Source: Goodfellowiella coeruleoviolacea
Lineage (GTDB): Bacteria > Actinomycetota > Actinomycetes > Mycobacteriales > Pseudonocardiaceae
Direction: 5' to 3'
Length of the DNA stretch: 51,573 nucleotides
Assembly (NCBI RefSeq): GCF_024171785.1
Contig: NZ_JAMTCK010000029.1
Span: forward strand, 1-51,573
Position 1 is the first letter of the stretch; every line of letters starts with the position of its first letter. Under the pieces are notes generated by a model, which saw only the letters and a program-made list of their open reading frames with translations, ran no database searches and was not told where the DNA came from. Position numbers and translations under genes: made by a program. Below are positions 16,692-25,714 of this stretch, one piece after another.

Positions 16692-18704
16692 TCAGCTCCG
16701 CTCTCCCGGGTGCTCGGTGGCTGACCGCCCTGCCGCGCGCTCGGCGCCGCCGGCCGCCAGCTCCTCGCCGGTCAGGTACTTCTGCAGTTCGGTGAACTCG
16801 AACAGGTCGACGAGGTCGGGGCGCATCGGCTCCTGGGGCCGCTCGGCAACCTCGACGCCCGCGCCGTCGGCCGTGCACACCAGGAGCTTGCGCCGCCACC
16901 TCGGGTCCATCCGGGGGTAGTCGTCGCGGGTGTGCCCGCCCCGGCTCTCGGTGCGGCGCAGCGCCGAGCGGGCCACGCACTCGCTGACCAGCAGCATGTT
17001 GCGCAGGTCCAGCGCCAGGTGCCAGCCGGGGTTGAACTGCCGGTGGCCCTCCACGGCCACGTGCTCGGCCCGCCGTTTCAGCTCGTCGAGCCGGTCCAGC
17101 GCCTGGGCCATCTCCGCACCCCGCCGGATGATGCCGACCAGGTCGTTCATCACCTGCTGGAGTTCCAGGTGCAGGGTGTAGGGGTTCTCCTGGTCGGCGG
17201 CGGGCCCGGCACCGGCCAGGTTGGCGAACGGGGCCAGCGCGGTCCGCTCGGCCTGGGCCAGCACCTGTTCGGTCACCCGGGGCCGGTCGCGCAGCGCGGT
17301 CACGTAGTCGGCGGCGCCCAGCCCGGCGCGGCGGCCGAACACCAGCAGGTCGGACAGGGAGTTGCCGCCCAACCGGTTGGACCCGTGCATGCCGCCGGCC
17401 ACCTCACCGGCCGCGAACAGGCCGGGCACCCTGGACGCGGCCGTGTCCGGGTCCACCTCCACCCCGCCCATCACGTAGTGGCAGGTGGGCCCCACCTCCA
17501 TGGGCTCGGCGGTGATGTCCACATCGGCCAGTTCCTTGAACTGGTGGTGCATGGACGGCAGCCGGCGGATGATCTCGTCGGCGGACATCCGGGTGGACAC
17601 GTCCAGGAACACCCCGCCGTGCTCGGTGCCCCGGCCCGCCTTCACCTCCGCGTTGATCGCCCTGGCCACCTCGTCGCGGGGCAGCAGTTCGGGCGGCCGG
17701 CGGTTGTTGTCCGGGTCGGTGTACCAGCGGTCGGCCTCGTCCTCGTTGTCGGCGTACTTGTCCTTGAACACCTCGGGGATGTAGTCGAACATGAACCGCC
17801 GGCCCTCGGAGTTGCGCAGCACCCCGCCGTCGCCGCGCACCGACTCGGTGACCAGGATGCCCTTCACGCTCGGCGGCCACACCATGCCGGTGGGGTGGAA
17901 CTGGACGAACTCCATGTTGATCAGGCTCGCGCCGGCGCGCAGGGCCAGGGCGTGCCCGTCGCCGGTGTACTCCCAGGAGTTCGAGGTGACCTTGAACGAC
18001 TTGCCGATGCCACCGGTGGCCAGCACCACGGCCGGCGCCTCGAACACCACGAACCGGCCGGACTCGCGCCAGTAGGCGAACGCGCCCGCCACCCGGGGCG
18101 GCGTGGCACCCGTGTCCTGCCCGGGTCCGGTCTGCGCGGGTCCGGCCTGCCCGGGTTCGGGGCTGTCCAGCAGCAGTTCGGTCACGGTGCACTCGGCGAA
18201 CACCCGCAGCCTGGCCTCGTAGTCGCCGTGCTCCCGCCGGTCGGCCTGCTGCAGCGCCACGATCTTCTGCTGCAGGCTGCGGATCAGCTCCAGTCCGGTG
18301 CGGTCGCCCACGTGCGCCAGCCTCGGGTACTCGTGGCCGCCGAAGTTGCGCTGGCTGATCCGGCCGTCCCCGGTGCGGTCGAACAGCGCGCCGTAGGTCT
18401 CCAGCTCCCACACCCGGTCGGGTGCCTCCTTGGCGTGCAGCTCGGCCATCCGCCAGTTGTTGAGGAACTTGCCGCCGCGCATGGTGTCCCGGAAGTGCAC
18501 CTGCCAGCTGTCCCTGGAATTCACATTGCCCATGGCCGCGGCGATGCCGCCCTCGGCCATCACCGTGTGCGCCTTGCCGAACAGCGACTTGCACACCACG
18601 GCGGTGCGCAGGCCCTGCTCGTGCGCTTCGATGGCGGCCCGCAGACCGGCACCACCGGCACCGATCACCACCACGTCGTAGGAGTGGCGTTCCAGCTCTG
18701 TCAT
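16692..18704 (-). CDS. sdhA: Succinate dehydrogenase / fumarate reductase flavoprotein subunit
   Basis: A 670-residue FAD subunit that oxidises succinate to fumarate. The dinucleotide motif VVVIGAGGAG is at 11-20. The His that carries covalent FAD is H46, in AHTVMAEGG. Substrate segments such as QFHPTGM and the active-site region RLGGNSLSDLLVFGRRAG are present. ATG at 18704 is chosen because the conserved protein starts there. A GTG lies 51 bases upstream. Residues near 195-210 contain a Gly/Pro/Gln insert (PGQAG-PAQTG-PGQDT) made by a 15-bp tandem repeat. The gene lies in the sdhC-sdhA-sdhB operon. Confidence 0.95.
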   Translation of the reverse strand: MTELERHSYDVVVIGAGGAGLRAAIEAHEQGLRTAVVCKSLFGKAHTVMAEGGIAAAMGNVNSRDSWQVHFRDTMRGGKFLNNWRMAELHAKEAPDRVWELETYGALFDRTGDGRISQRNFGGHEYPRLAHVGDRTGLELIRSLQQKIVALQQADRREHGDYEARLRVFAECTVTELLLDSPEPGQAGPAQTGPGQDTGATPPRVAGAFAYWRESGRFVVFEAPAVVLATGGIGKSFKVTSNSWEYTGDGHALALRAGASLINMEFVQFHPTGMVWPPSVKGILVTESVRGDGGVLRNSEGRRFMFDYIPEVFKDKYADNEDEADRWYTDPDNNRRPPELLPRDEVARAINAEVKAGRGTEHGGVFLDVSTRMSADEIIRRLPSMHHQFKELADVDITAEPMEVGPTCHYVMGGVEVDPDTAASRVPGLFAAGEVAGGMHGSNRLGGNSLSDLLVFGRRAGLGAADYVTALRDRPRVTEQVLAQAERTALAPFANLAGAGPAADQENPYTLHLELQQVMNDLVGIIRRGAEMAQALDRLDELKRRAEHVAVEGHRQFNPGWHLALDLRNMLLVSECVARSALRRTESRGGHTRDDYPRMDPRWRRKLLVCTADGAGVEVAERPQEPMRPDLVDLFEFTELQKYLTGEELAAGGAERAAGRSATEHPGERS
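18117..18161. repeat. 15-bp tandem repeat inside sdhA
   Basis: Three imperfect 15-base units (18117-18131, 18132-18146, 18147-18161) encode the pentapeptides PGQAG, PAQTG and PGQDT on the minus strand. The unit length keeps the frame. They fall in a surface loop region of the flavoprotein, judging by low complexity. Confidence 0.75.
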
Positions 18705-18801
18705 GGATGTCCTCGGCAGCGTGGTCCCTGGGGTGGTCCTGGCGTTGTCCTGCACGGGCCGGGTATTGCCCGTCCGGCACGGGCCGTGGCGGTTGCCGGT
18801 G

Positions 18802-19584
18802 TCAGAAGAAGCGCGGGTCGGTGATGGTTCCGCTGGCCACCAGCGCCACGTACAGGTCGGTGAAGGCCACCCAGAACAGCGACAGCCAGGCGTAGCGCAT
18901 GTGCTTGGCGTTGAGCCGGGACACCAGCGTCCAGGCCCGGTAGCGGATCGGGTGGCGGGAGAAGTGGTTGAGCCGGCCGCCGATCACGTGCCGGCAGGAG
19001 TGGCAGGACAGCGAGTACGTCCACAGCAGCAGCGCGTTGACGACCAGCACCACCGTGCCGAGCCCCGCGTGCCCCCAGTTGCCGTGCTCGTCGCGGAAGG
19101 CCAGCACGGCGTCGTAGCTGAGCACGATGTTGAACAGCAGGCCGACGTAGAAGAAGTACCGGTGGGCGTTGTTGAGCACCAGCGGGAACCGGGTCTCGCC
19201 CGTGTAGCGGCGGTGCGGTTCGGCGACCGCGCAGGCCGGCGGCGACGCCCAGAACGACCGGTAGTAGGCCTTGCGGTAGTAGTAGCAGGTCAACCGGAAG
19301 CCGAGCGGGAAGACCAGCACGAGCAGGGCGGGCGACAGGCCCCACCAGTCACCCACCAGGTGCACGTCGCTCGCGCCAGGCACGCAGTTGGTGGCCAGGC
19401 ACGGCGAGTACATCGGGGACAGGTAGGGCGGCGCGTAGTAGGCCGCGTTGGCGAAGGCGCGGATCGTGGCGTAGACGACGAACGCGAGCAGCGCGGCCAC
19501 GGTCACGGCGGGTTGGAGCCACCAGCGGTCGGTGCGCAGGGTGCGGGTGCCGGCCCGGCCGGCCACACTGGGTCCTGCGGTCAT
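18802..19584 (-). CDS. sdhC: Succinate dehydrogenase membrane subunit (Sdh1-type cytochrome b)
   Basis: A 260-residue protein with about five membrane helices (around 25-45, 80-100, 145-165, 185-205, 230-250). It is larger than the four-helix-pair SdhC/SdhD type and resembles the single anchor of Sdh1-class complexes such as Rv0249c. Histidines in helical segments (NNAHRYFF, SCHSCRHV) are candidates for haem or quinone sites. ATG at 19584 is taken. Its GAGGTG site lies within a 21-bp tandem duplication. First gene of sdhCAB. Confidence 0.9.
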   Translation of the reverse strand: MTAGPSVAGRAGTRTLRTDRWWLQPAVTVAALLAFVVYATIRAFANAAYYAPPYLSPMYSPCLATNCVPGASDVHLVGDWWGLSPALLVLVFPLGFRLTCYYYRKAYYRSFWASPPACAVAEPHRRYTGETRFPLVLNNAHRYFFYVGLLFNIVLSYDAVLAFRDEHGNWGHAGLGTVVLVVNALLLWTYSLSCHSCRHVIGGRLNHFSRHPIRYRAWTLVSRLNAKHMRYAWLSLFWVAFTDLYVALVASGTITDPRFF

Positions 19585-19626
19585 GATCACCTCGAATGCC
19601 GGGTGGATGAACTCGAATACCAGGTG
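19585..19626. repeat. 21-bp tandem duplication at the sdhC ribosome-binding site
   Basis: The two adjacent 21-base segments 19585-19605 and 19606-19626 match at 17 of 21 positions. Read on the minus strand, the copy next to the start codon carries GAGGTG three bases before ATG. The duplication covers the translation-initiation region of the sdhCAB operon. Confidence 0.7.
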
Positions 19627-19906
19627 GGCAAGGGGAACCAGGGGCAACCAGGTCGGGGGGTGGTGCGCCCGGCGCTGCGTCGGTGGAGCGCCGTGGCGCG
19701 GCGTGGTCGGGTCGGCCGTGGCTGGCCGCCGACCGGGGGTTGCGGCCGGTCGGACAGGTTGTCCGGAACCAGGCCGGCTGTGCGGCCGGAGCTGGCCGGA
19801 CGTGGTGCCCGGCTGTCCGCCACCGGCGTGGCCGACCGGCGTTCAGTGCGGGCGGGTGCGGCTGCTGGTCCGCGCCGTTTCCGCGCTCAGCCGCTGACGT
19901 GGCTGG
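19585..19906. other. Intergenic region upstream of sdhCAB
   Basis: This 322-base gap holds the duplicated ribosome-binding segment, followed by very GC-rich sequence with many GGCCGG and GGTCGG strings. A promoter for sdhC must be here, but no convincing -10/-35 pair is seen. No gene is supported. Confidence 0.55.
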
Positions 19907-20206
19907 TCAGCGCCGGTGCGGCTGGTAGCCGCCCACTCCCTCGTCGTCGGCGTCCCGCCACAGCGCCGGGTCGTAGGGCGTGTCCGGCACGACCACCACG
20001 TCGTGCTCGACCGCTCGGCGCGGCTGCGGTGTGCTGGGCAGACCGGCGAGTTCCGCGGCGTCGATGTCCAGGCGTTCGACGTCGTTGGCCAGCCGCTGCA
20101 CCCCGGCCACGTCGCCGTAGCGGGAGCGCAACGCGCCCACGCAGTGCCTGAGCTGGCCGATTGTCCGCTTCAGCTCGGCGAGTTCGGTTCCCGTCGTTGT
20201 CGCCAT
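19907..20206 (-). CDS. Conserved small hypothetical protein
   Basis: A 99-residue soluble protein starting MATTTGTELAELKRTIGQLR. The first 70 residues look like a helical hairpin or coiled coil with heptad-like Leu, Ile and Val (LRHCVGALRSRYGD, RLANDVERLDIDAAEL). The C-terminal third is acidic and disordered (YDPALWRDADDEGVGGYQ). A GGAGGT site precedes the start, and an in-frame TTG lies 6 bases upstream of it. I do not recognise the family. Its codon usage matches neighbouring genes, so it is probably real. It is divergent from edd. Confidence 0.7.
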   Translation of the reverse strand: MATTTGTELAELKRTIGQLRHCVGALRSRYGDVAGVQRLANDVERLDIDAAELAGLPSTPQPRRAVEHDVVVVPDTPYDPALWRDADDEGVGGYQPHRR

Positions 20207-20403
20207 GATCAACTAGCACCTCCCGTCCTTGGCAGGACCGGGTTGCCGACCGCGGTCCCCGTGGTCTCTCCCCCCGAGAGTGCCCGCTTCGGCATTGCTG
20301 TGACAACCACCACAGCGAAAGTTCCCCCGGTGATCGCAAACGCGCCAGCCAGCCGAGTGTTCTGGATCGGTTTTGATCCGATCGGGTGTTTCACTTACCG
20401 TGT

Positions 20404-20418
20404 CAGACGTCACGTCTG
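20404..20418. promoter_or_regulatory. Operator-like palindrome upstream of edd
   Basis: CAGACGT-C-ACGTCTG is a perfect 15-base inverted repeat about 85 bases upstream of the edd start. A second inverted repeat, GATCGG-n7-CCGATC, lies at 20365-20383. A TTGATC (20373-20378) and TTACCG (20395-20400) pair with 16-base spacing could be a weak promoter between them. The 15-base palindrome would then lie just downstream of the start site, as expected for a repressor. Confidence 0.5.
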
Positions 20419-20502
20419 TCCGTGCGACGCCAGTGCTGTCGTCCGCAGCGGTTCCCTGACAACTGACGGCTCCGGCCGTTATCGCCAAAGCGGAGGCAGT
20501 GG

Positions 20503-22392
20503 ATGTCAACGAGCAGCCGGCCGGAGCGCCCCCAGCCGCACCCGGTGTTGACCGAGGTCACCCAGCGGATCATCGAGCGCAGCGCCCGCACCCGCGCCGC
20601 CTACCTGGACCGGGTCCGCGCGCAGGCCGCCGACGGCCCGGCCAGGGCGGGGCTCGCCTGCAGCAACCTGGCGCACGGGTTCGCCGCCTGCTCCGGCCCG
20701 GACCGGCTGGCGCTGCGCGGCGTGTCCAAGCCGGGCATCGCCATCGTCTCGTCCTACAACGACCTGCTCTCCGCGCACCAGCCGTTGCACGAATACCCCG
20801 AGTGGATCAAGCAGTCGGTGCGGGAGGCCGGCGGCGTCGCCCAGTTCGCCGGCGGTGTGCCCGCCATGTGCGACGGCATCACCCAGGGGCGGGCCGGCAT
20901 GGAGCTGTCCCTGTTCAGCCGCGAGGTGATCGCCATGTCCACCGGCGTGGCCCTGTCGCACGAGATGTTCGACGGCGCGCTGCTGCTCGGGGTGTGCGAC
21001 AAGATCGTGCCGGGGCTGCTGATCGGGGCCCTGTCCTTCGGCCACCTGCCGACCATCCTGGTCCCGGCCGGCCCGATGGCCTCGGGCCTGCCCAACTCGG
21101 AGAAGAGCCGGGTGCGCCAGCTGTTCGCCGAGGGCAAGGCCACCAGGGAGGACCTGCTGGCGGCCGAGTCCGCCTCCTACCACTCGCCGGGCACCTGCAC
21201 CTTCTACGGCACCGCCAACTCCAACCAGCTGGTGGTCGAGGTGATGGGCCTGCACCTGCCCGGGGCCAGCTTCGTGCAGCCGGGCACGCCACTGCGCCGG
21301 GCGCTCACCGAGGAGGCGGGCCGCCGGGTGGTGGCGCTGAACCGGGCCGGCGCCGAGTACACGCCGATCGCCGAGGTCGTCGACGAGCGCGCCGTGGTCA
21401 ACGGCGTGGTCGCGCTGCTGGCCACCGGCGGCTCCACCAACCTCACCATGCACCTGGTGGCCGTGGCCTCGGCCGCCGGCATCGAGCTGACCTGGGACGA
21501 CTTCTCCGACCTGTCCAGCGTGGTGCCGCTGCTGGCGACCGTGTACCCGAACGGCAGCGCCGACATCAACCACTTCCACGCCGCCGGCGGCGTGCAGTTC
21601 CTGATCGGCGAACTGCTCGACGGCGGCCTGCTCCACCCGGACGTGCGCACCGTGGCCGGTCCCGGCCTGGACCGCTACCGGCGCGAGCCCGTGCTCGACG
21701 AGGGCCGGCTGGTGTGGCGCGACGGCCCCCGGCGCAGCCTGGACGAGTCCGTGCTGCGCGGCCTGGACAACCCGTTCGCCAGCGACGGCGGCCTGCGCAT
21801 GCTGTCCGGCAGCCTGGGCCGCGCCGTGATCAAGGTGTCCGCGGTGCGCCCCGAGCACCGGGTGGTGCAGGCGCCGGCCCGGGTGTTCACCTCGCAGCAG
21901 CAGTTCACCGACGCGTTCCGGGCCGGCGAGCTGGACCGGGACGTCGTGGTGGTGGTGCGCAACCAGGGGCCGCGCGCCAACGGCATGCCCGAACTGCACG
22001 GCCTGACCCCGGCGCTGGGTGTGCTGATGGACCGGGGCCACCGGGTGGCGCTGGTCACCGACGGCCGGATGTCCGGCGCGTCCGGCAAGATCCCGGCCGC
22101 CATCCAGCTCACCCCGGAGGCCGCGGCCGGCGGCCCGCTGGCCAAGGTCCGCGACGGCGACGTGATCCGGCTGGACGCCAACCAGGGCAGCATCGACGTG
22201 CTGGTCGAGCCGGCCGAGCTGGCCGCGCGCGAACTCACCGACTTCCCGCCGGACGAGGTGAGCTGGACCGGCACCGGCCGGGAGCTGTTCGCCGCGCTGC
22301 GGCGCGCGGTGGGCCCGGCCGACCGGGGTGCCAGCGTGTTCGGACCGCTGGCCCCGTCACACTTCACCGATCCGGTGGACCTGACTGTGTGA
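20503..22392 (+). CDS. edd: Phosphogluconate dehydratase
   Basis: Edd dehydrates 6-phosphogluconate to 2-keto-3-deoxy-6-phosphogluconate, the first committed step of the Entner-Doudoroff pathway. The 629-residue protein belongs to the IlvD/Edd family. It has the cluster cysteines in [10 protein letters not shown] and [12 protein letters not shown], and the C-terminal [16 protein letters not shown] segment. It is longer than dihydroxyacid dehydratases and has the Edd-type N-terminus. ATG at 20503 has GGAGG 7 bases upstream. The aldolase gene follows after 52 bases on the same strand, which fixes the pathway assignment. Confidence 0.95.
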   Translation: MSTSSRPERPQPHPVLTEVTQRIIERSARTRAAYLDRVRAQAADGPARAGLACSNLAHGFAACSGPDRLALRGVSKPGIAIVSSYNDLLSAHQPLHEYPEWIKQSVREAGGVAQFAGGVPAMCDGITQGRAGMELSLFSREVIAMSTGVALSHEMFDGALLLGVCDKIVPGLLIGALSFGHLPTILVPAGPMASGLPNSEKSRVRQLFAEGKATREDLLAAESASYHSPGTCTFYGTANSNQLVVEVMGLHLPGASFVQPGTPLRRALTEEAGRRVVALNRAGAEYTPIAEVVDERAVVNGVVALLATGGSTNLTMHLVAVASAAGIELTWDDFSDLSSVVPLLATVYPNGSADINHFHAAGGVQFLIGELLDGGLLHPDVRTVAGPGLDRYRREPVLDEGRLVWRDGPRRSLDESVLRGLDNPFASDGGLRMLSGSLGRAVIKVSAVRPEHRVVQAPARVFTSQQQFTDAFRAGELDRDVVVVVRNQGPRANGMPELHGLTPALGVLMDRGHRVALVTDGRMSGASGKIPAAIQLTPEAAAGGPLAKVRDGDVIRLDANQGSIDVLVEPAELAARELTDFPPDEVSWTGTGRELFAALRRAVGPADRGASVFGPLAPSHFTDPVDLTV

Positions 22393-22444
22393 GGATCGGA
22401 CCAACCAGCTGACGTATTCGGCGTAACGCAACGGAGGTGGCCCG

Positions 22445-23068
22445 GTGCTGACCGGCCCTGATCTGCTCACCCTGTCCCCCGTCATCCCCGTGGTGGTGCT
22501 CGACGACGCCGACCAGGCGGTGCCCCTGGCCCAGGCGCTGCTGCGCGGCGGCATCCGGGTGATCGAGCTGACCCTGCGCACCCCCAGCGCGCTGGCCGCG
22601 ATCGAGCGGGTGGCCGCCGAGGTGCCGGACATCGCGGTGGGCGCCGGCACGGTGGTCAGCGGCGAGCAGGCCGAGCAGGCCGCCAAGGCCGGGGCGTCGT
22701 TCCTGGTCACCCCGGGTACCACGGACGCGCTGCTGGACGCGGTGACCGGGGTCGGCCTGCCGTTCCTGGCCGGCGCGGCCACCGTGTCCGAGGCGATGCG
22801 GCTGGCCGAGCGGGGGCTGACCGCGCTGAAGTTCTTCCCGGCCGAGGCCGCCGGCGGCGTGGACTACCTCAAGTCGATCGGCGGTCCCCTGCCCGGGCTG
22901 CGGTTCTGCCCGACCGGTGGGATCACCGCGGACAGCGCCGCGCGCTACCTCGCGCTGCCCAACGTCGGCTGCGTCGGCGGCTCGTGGCTGACCCCGAAGG
23001 ACGCGCTGGCCAGCGGCGACTACGCGCGCATCGAGAAGCTGGCGCACGCCGCCGCCCAGCTCGGCTGA
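22445..23068 (+). CDS. eda: KDPG aldolase (2-keto-3-deoxy-6-phosphogluconate aldolase)
   Basis: Eda cleaves KDPG to pyruvate and glyceraldehyde-3-phosphate. The 207-residue class I aldolase has the catalytic Glu in VIELTLRTP (E41) and the Schiff-base Lys in ALKFFPAE (K129), with [12 protein letters not shown] and PTGGIT phosphate-site segments. It starts at GTG after AACGGAGGTG. It is downstream of edd, presumably one transcript, and ends at a strong bidirectional hairpin. The pair gives a glycolytic bypass that is not universal in actinobacteria. Confidence 0.95.
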   Translation: MLTGPDLLTLSPVIPVVVLDDADQAVPLAQALLRGGIRVIELTLRTPSALAAIERVAAEVPDIAVGAGTVVSGEQAEQAAKAGASFLVTPGTTDALLDAVTGVGLPFLAGAATVSEAMRLAERGLTALKFFPAEAAGGVDYLKSIGGPLPGLRFCPTGGITADSAARYLALPNVGCVGGSWLTPKDALASGDYARIEKLAHAAAQLG

Positions 23069-23087
23069 GCAGCCCCGCTGGCGGTCG

Positions 23088-23116
23088 GGCCGGCGCGCCG
23101 GCGGCGCGCCCGCCAG
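23088..23116. terminator. Bidirectional terminator between eda and the HAD gene
   Basis: CTGGCGG (23088-23094) and CCGCCAG (23110-23116) enclose a GC-only inner region that can pair further (CGGGC with GCCCG). The genes on each side converge, so one structure serves both. Confidence 0.7.
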
Positions 23117-23124
23117 GTGCGGGG

Positions 23125-23799
23125 TCACCGGGTGAGCAGCCCGACCGCCTCGGTGAGCGTGTCGACCACGGGCACCCCGGTGGCCTCCAGCGCCGGCCGG
23201 TTCATCACGCCGGTGCTGACCAGCACGCAGGCCGCGCCGACCTGGTCGGCCGCGTGCGCGTCGTCGACCACGTCCCCGATGAGCACCACGTCGCCCGGCT
23301 TCAGCCCCTGCTCGGCCAGGTGTTCGGCCAGGTGCTCGGCCTTGGAGCCGCCACCCGTGCTGGCCCGCAGCCCGTCGATCCGGCCGAACAGCTCGGCGAT
23401 GCCGAACTCGGTGACCAGTGGTACCAGCTCGTGGTGGAACCACATGGACAGCAGCGACTGGGTGCGACCGCCGACCCGCCAGTCCCGGAGCAGGTCGGGC
23501 ACGCCCTGCGCCAACCGGCAGGTGTGCAGCAGCTTGCGGTACTCGTCGTGGTACAGCGCGTCCAGCCTGGCCCAGTCCGCGGTGCTCAGGGTCCGCCCCA
23601 GCAGGCGTTCGTAGCACTGGACGATGGGCCGGCTGAACACCGCCCGCCACTCGTCCAGCGTGATCGGCCCACCCGCGCGGCCGAAGTCCACGCAGACCCG
23701 GTTCACCGCGGCGAGCACCGCGTCGTTGTCCGCCAGGAGTGTCCCGTTCCAGTCCCAGACGATGTGCTGGGCGGTCAGCTCAGTCTCACCAGTCACCAC
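23125..23799 (-). CDS. HAD-family hydrolase
   Basis: A 224-residue haloacid-dehalogenase-superfamily protein, likely a phosphatase of small phosphorylated metabolites. Motif I is VWDWNGTLLADN, with nucleophile D16 but Asn18 in the place of the second Asp of the usual DxD. Motif II Ser is in SLLSMW, a Lys is in GGGSKAEH, and motif IV is VLIGDVVDDAHAA. A helical cap lies between about 30 and 95, as in phosphoglycolate-phosphatase-like members. It starts at a GTG (23799). It is convergent with eda. The substrate is not predictable. Confidence 0.85.
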   Translation of the reverse strand: MVTGETELTAQHIVWDWNGTLLADNDAVLAAVNRVCVDFGRAGGPITLDEWRAVFSRPIVQCYERLLGRTLSTADWARLDALYHDEYRKLLHTCRLAQGVPDLLRDWRVGGRTQSLLSMWFHHELVPLVTEFGIAELFGRIDGLRASTGGGSKAEHLAEHLAEQGLKPGDVVLIGDVVDDAHAADQVGAACVLVSTGVMNRPALEATGVPVVDTLTEAVGLLTR

Positions 23800-23899
23800 G
23801 GACGGACTCTAGCTAGCCGCGGCCGGTGTCGATGACGCAGAACCGGTTGCCCTCGGGTGACCAGGCTGGCCGGCCCTGCCGCCACCCCACCCTCGGCAC

Positions 23900-23938
23900 G
23901 ACGGCCCCGGTCCTGGCGGGGCCGGGACAGGGGCCGTC
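23900..23938 (-). terminator. Terminator after ftsY
   Basis: GACGGCCCC (23900-23908) and GGGGCCGTC (23930-23938) form a 9-base stem, with inner GTCC/GGAC pairing. It begins 29 bases after the ftsY stop on the minus strand. Confidence 0.75.
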
Positions 23939-23966
23939 GGGTGCGGTCGAGCGTCGCGGGGGCGGC

Positions 23967-25577
23967 TCAGCCCAGCAGGGCGTCGACGAAGGCGGTGGGT
24001 TCGAAGGGGGCCAGGTGGTCGGCGCCCTCACCGAGGCCGACCAGCTTGACGGGCACGCCCAGTTCGCGCTGGACCTGGAAGACGATGCCGCCCTTGGCGG
24101 TGCCGTCGAGCTTGGTCAGCACGATCCCGGTCACGTCCACCACCTCGGCGAACACCCGGGCCTGGACCAGGCCGTTCTGGCCGGTGGTGGCGTCGAGCAC
24201 CAGCAGCACCTCGTCCACCTCGGCCTGCTTCTCCACCACGCGCTTGACCTTGCCCAGCTCGTCCATCAGGCCGGTCTTGGTGTGCAGGCGGCCGGCGGTG
24301 TCGATGAGCACGGTGTCGACCTTGGTGGTCATGCCGCGCTTGACCGCGTCGAAGGCGACCGAGGCGGGGTCGGCGCCCTCGGGCCCGCGCACCACTTCGG
24401 CGCCGACCCGGTTGGCCCAGGTCTCCAGCTGGTCGGCGGCGGCGGCGCGGAACGTGTCGGCCGCGCCGAGCAGCACGTTGCGGCCGTCGGCCACCAGGAC
24501 CCGGGCCAGCTTGCCGGTGGTGGTGGTCTTGCCCGTGCCGTTCACGCCGACGACCAGCACCACGGCGGGCTTGCCGCCGGTCGCGGGGTCGCCGTGCGGG
24601 AGGGCCCGCACCGAGCGCTCCATGCCCGGGTGCAGCGCCTCGACCAGCACCTCGCGCAGCACCGCCCGGGCCTGCTCGGAGGTGCGCACACCCCGGGACA
24701 CCAGCCGTTCGCGCAGCTTGTCCACGATCTCGGTGGTGGTGGCCGCGCCCAGGTCGGCCATGAGCAGGGTGTCCTCGATGTCAGTCCACGAGTCCTCGTC
24801 CAGGTCACCCGCGCCGAGCAGGCCGAGCAGGCCCTGGCCGAAGGTGGACCGGGACCGGGCCAGCCGGCCGCGCAGCCGCTCCAGCCGGCCGGCGGTCGGC
24901 TCGATCTCCTCGACCGCGGGTTCGGCGACCGCTGGCTCGACGATCTCGATGCCGGGTGCCTCGGGCTGGGCGGGCACCGGGGCGGCGGGCCGCTCCACCG
25001 GGGCCGCCGGTGCGGTCCGCTCCGCCGGCGGCGGCACCACGGGGGGTGCGATGTCCTCGGCGGTGGTGTCCGGGGCGGTGGTGTCGGCGGTGGCGGTGTC
25101 AGCGGTGGCGGTGTCCTCGATCGGGCCGATCGACTGCGGTGAGGGTTCCCCGGGGGCGACCGTCTCGCGCAGCGCCGGGTCGGTCGAACTCAGTGGTGCT
25201 TCCGGGGCGGGTTCCGCCGGAGCCGCCTCCGGGGTGGCCGGCGCCTCGGGGGGCAGCGGCACGTCCACGAAGCCGCGCCGGAGCGAGTCGCGCGGAACCG
25301 CGGCGTCCTCGCCGACGCCGGGTTCACCGTCCGTCTCGGTGCGCTCGCCGGCGGGGTGGGCCGGCGGGGGCACGGTGGTGGTCCCGCCACCCGAGGACAG
25401 GCTGATGCCGCCGCCCGCGCGGTAGCCCCCGCCCTTGGGTTGTTGTTGCTGGTCGGTGGGCTTGCGCTCGGTCAGGCTGATCCGCCGCCGGCGGGCGAGC
25501 ACCAGGCCGGTCACCACGGCGACCGCGAGCACGGCCACGACGGCTACGACGATCCAGATCACGGACGTGGTTGACAC
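23967..25577 (-). CDS. ftsY: Signal recognition particle receptor FtsY
   Basis: FtsY is the membrane-associated GTPase that docks SRP-ribosome complexes at the Sec translocon. The 536-residue protein has an N-terminal membrane helix (about 7-27), as in actinobacterial FtsY. A long Pro/Ala/Glu-rich linker (about 40-215) includes TADTATADTTAPDTTAED-like repeats, and then comes the NG domain with P-loop GVNGTGKTTT and the later motifs DTAGR and TKLDGTAKGG. In relatives it directly follows smc. Here six genes on mixed strands separate the two. Confidence 0.96.
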   Translation of the reverse strand: MSTTSVIWIVVAVVAVLAVAVVTGLVLARRRRISLTERKPTDQQQQPKGGGYRAGGGISLSSGGGTTTVPPPAHPAGERTETDGEPGVGEDAAVPRDSLRRGFVDVPLPPEAPATPEAAPAEPAPEAPLSSTDPALRETVAPGEPSPQSIGPIEDTATADTATADTTAPDTTAEDIAPPVVPPPAERTAPAAPVERPAAPVPAQPEAPGIEIVEPAVAEPAVEEIEPTAGRLERLRGRLARSRSTFGQGLLGLLGAGDLDEDSWTDIEDTLLMADLGAATTTEIVDKLRERLVSRGVRTSEQARAVLREVLVEALHPGMERSVRALPHGDPATGGKPAVVLVVGVNGTGKTTTTGKLARVLVADGRNVLLGAADTFRAAAADQLETWANRVGAEVVRGPEGADPASVAFDAVKRGMTTKVDTVLIDTAGRLHTKTGLMDELGKVKRVVEKQAEVDEVLLVLDATTGQNGLVQARVFAEVVDVTGIVLTKLDGTAKGGIVFQVQRELGVPVKLVGLGEGADHLAPFEPTAFVDALLG

Positions 25578-25655
25578 ACCGTCATCCTCGCATCCACGCC
25601 GGACCGGGTCGCGCCAGCCGCCGCCGTAAAGAGAAAACTACCCTCCGTACTTGTT

Positions 25656-25670
25656 GGTCAATTGTTAACC
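25656..25670. promoter_or_regulatory. Operator-like inverted repeat upstream of anmK
   Basis: GGTCAATTGTTAACC has symmetric half-sites GGTNAA/TTNACC. It lies in the only AT-rich stretch between ftsY and anmK, 45 bases before the anmK GTG. This is where a promoter and repressor site for the anmK-symporter pair would be expected. Confidence 0.4.
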
Positions 25671-25714
25671 TAGACACTTGCGCCGACGACTGGCTGTGCA
25701 ATAGACCACACAGC

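Noticed and set aside
19532-19897. Open frames in the GC-rich gap upstream of sdhC
   Set aside because: Low-complexity Arg/Gly/Val/Ala/Trp translations overlap the real sdhC on the other strand.
20207-20502. A riboswitch or tRNA upstream of edd
   Set aside because: No cloverleaf or known riboswitch core was found. The symmetric elements look like protein-binding sites.
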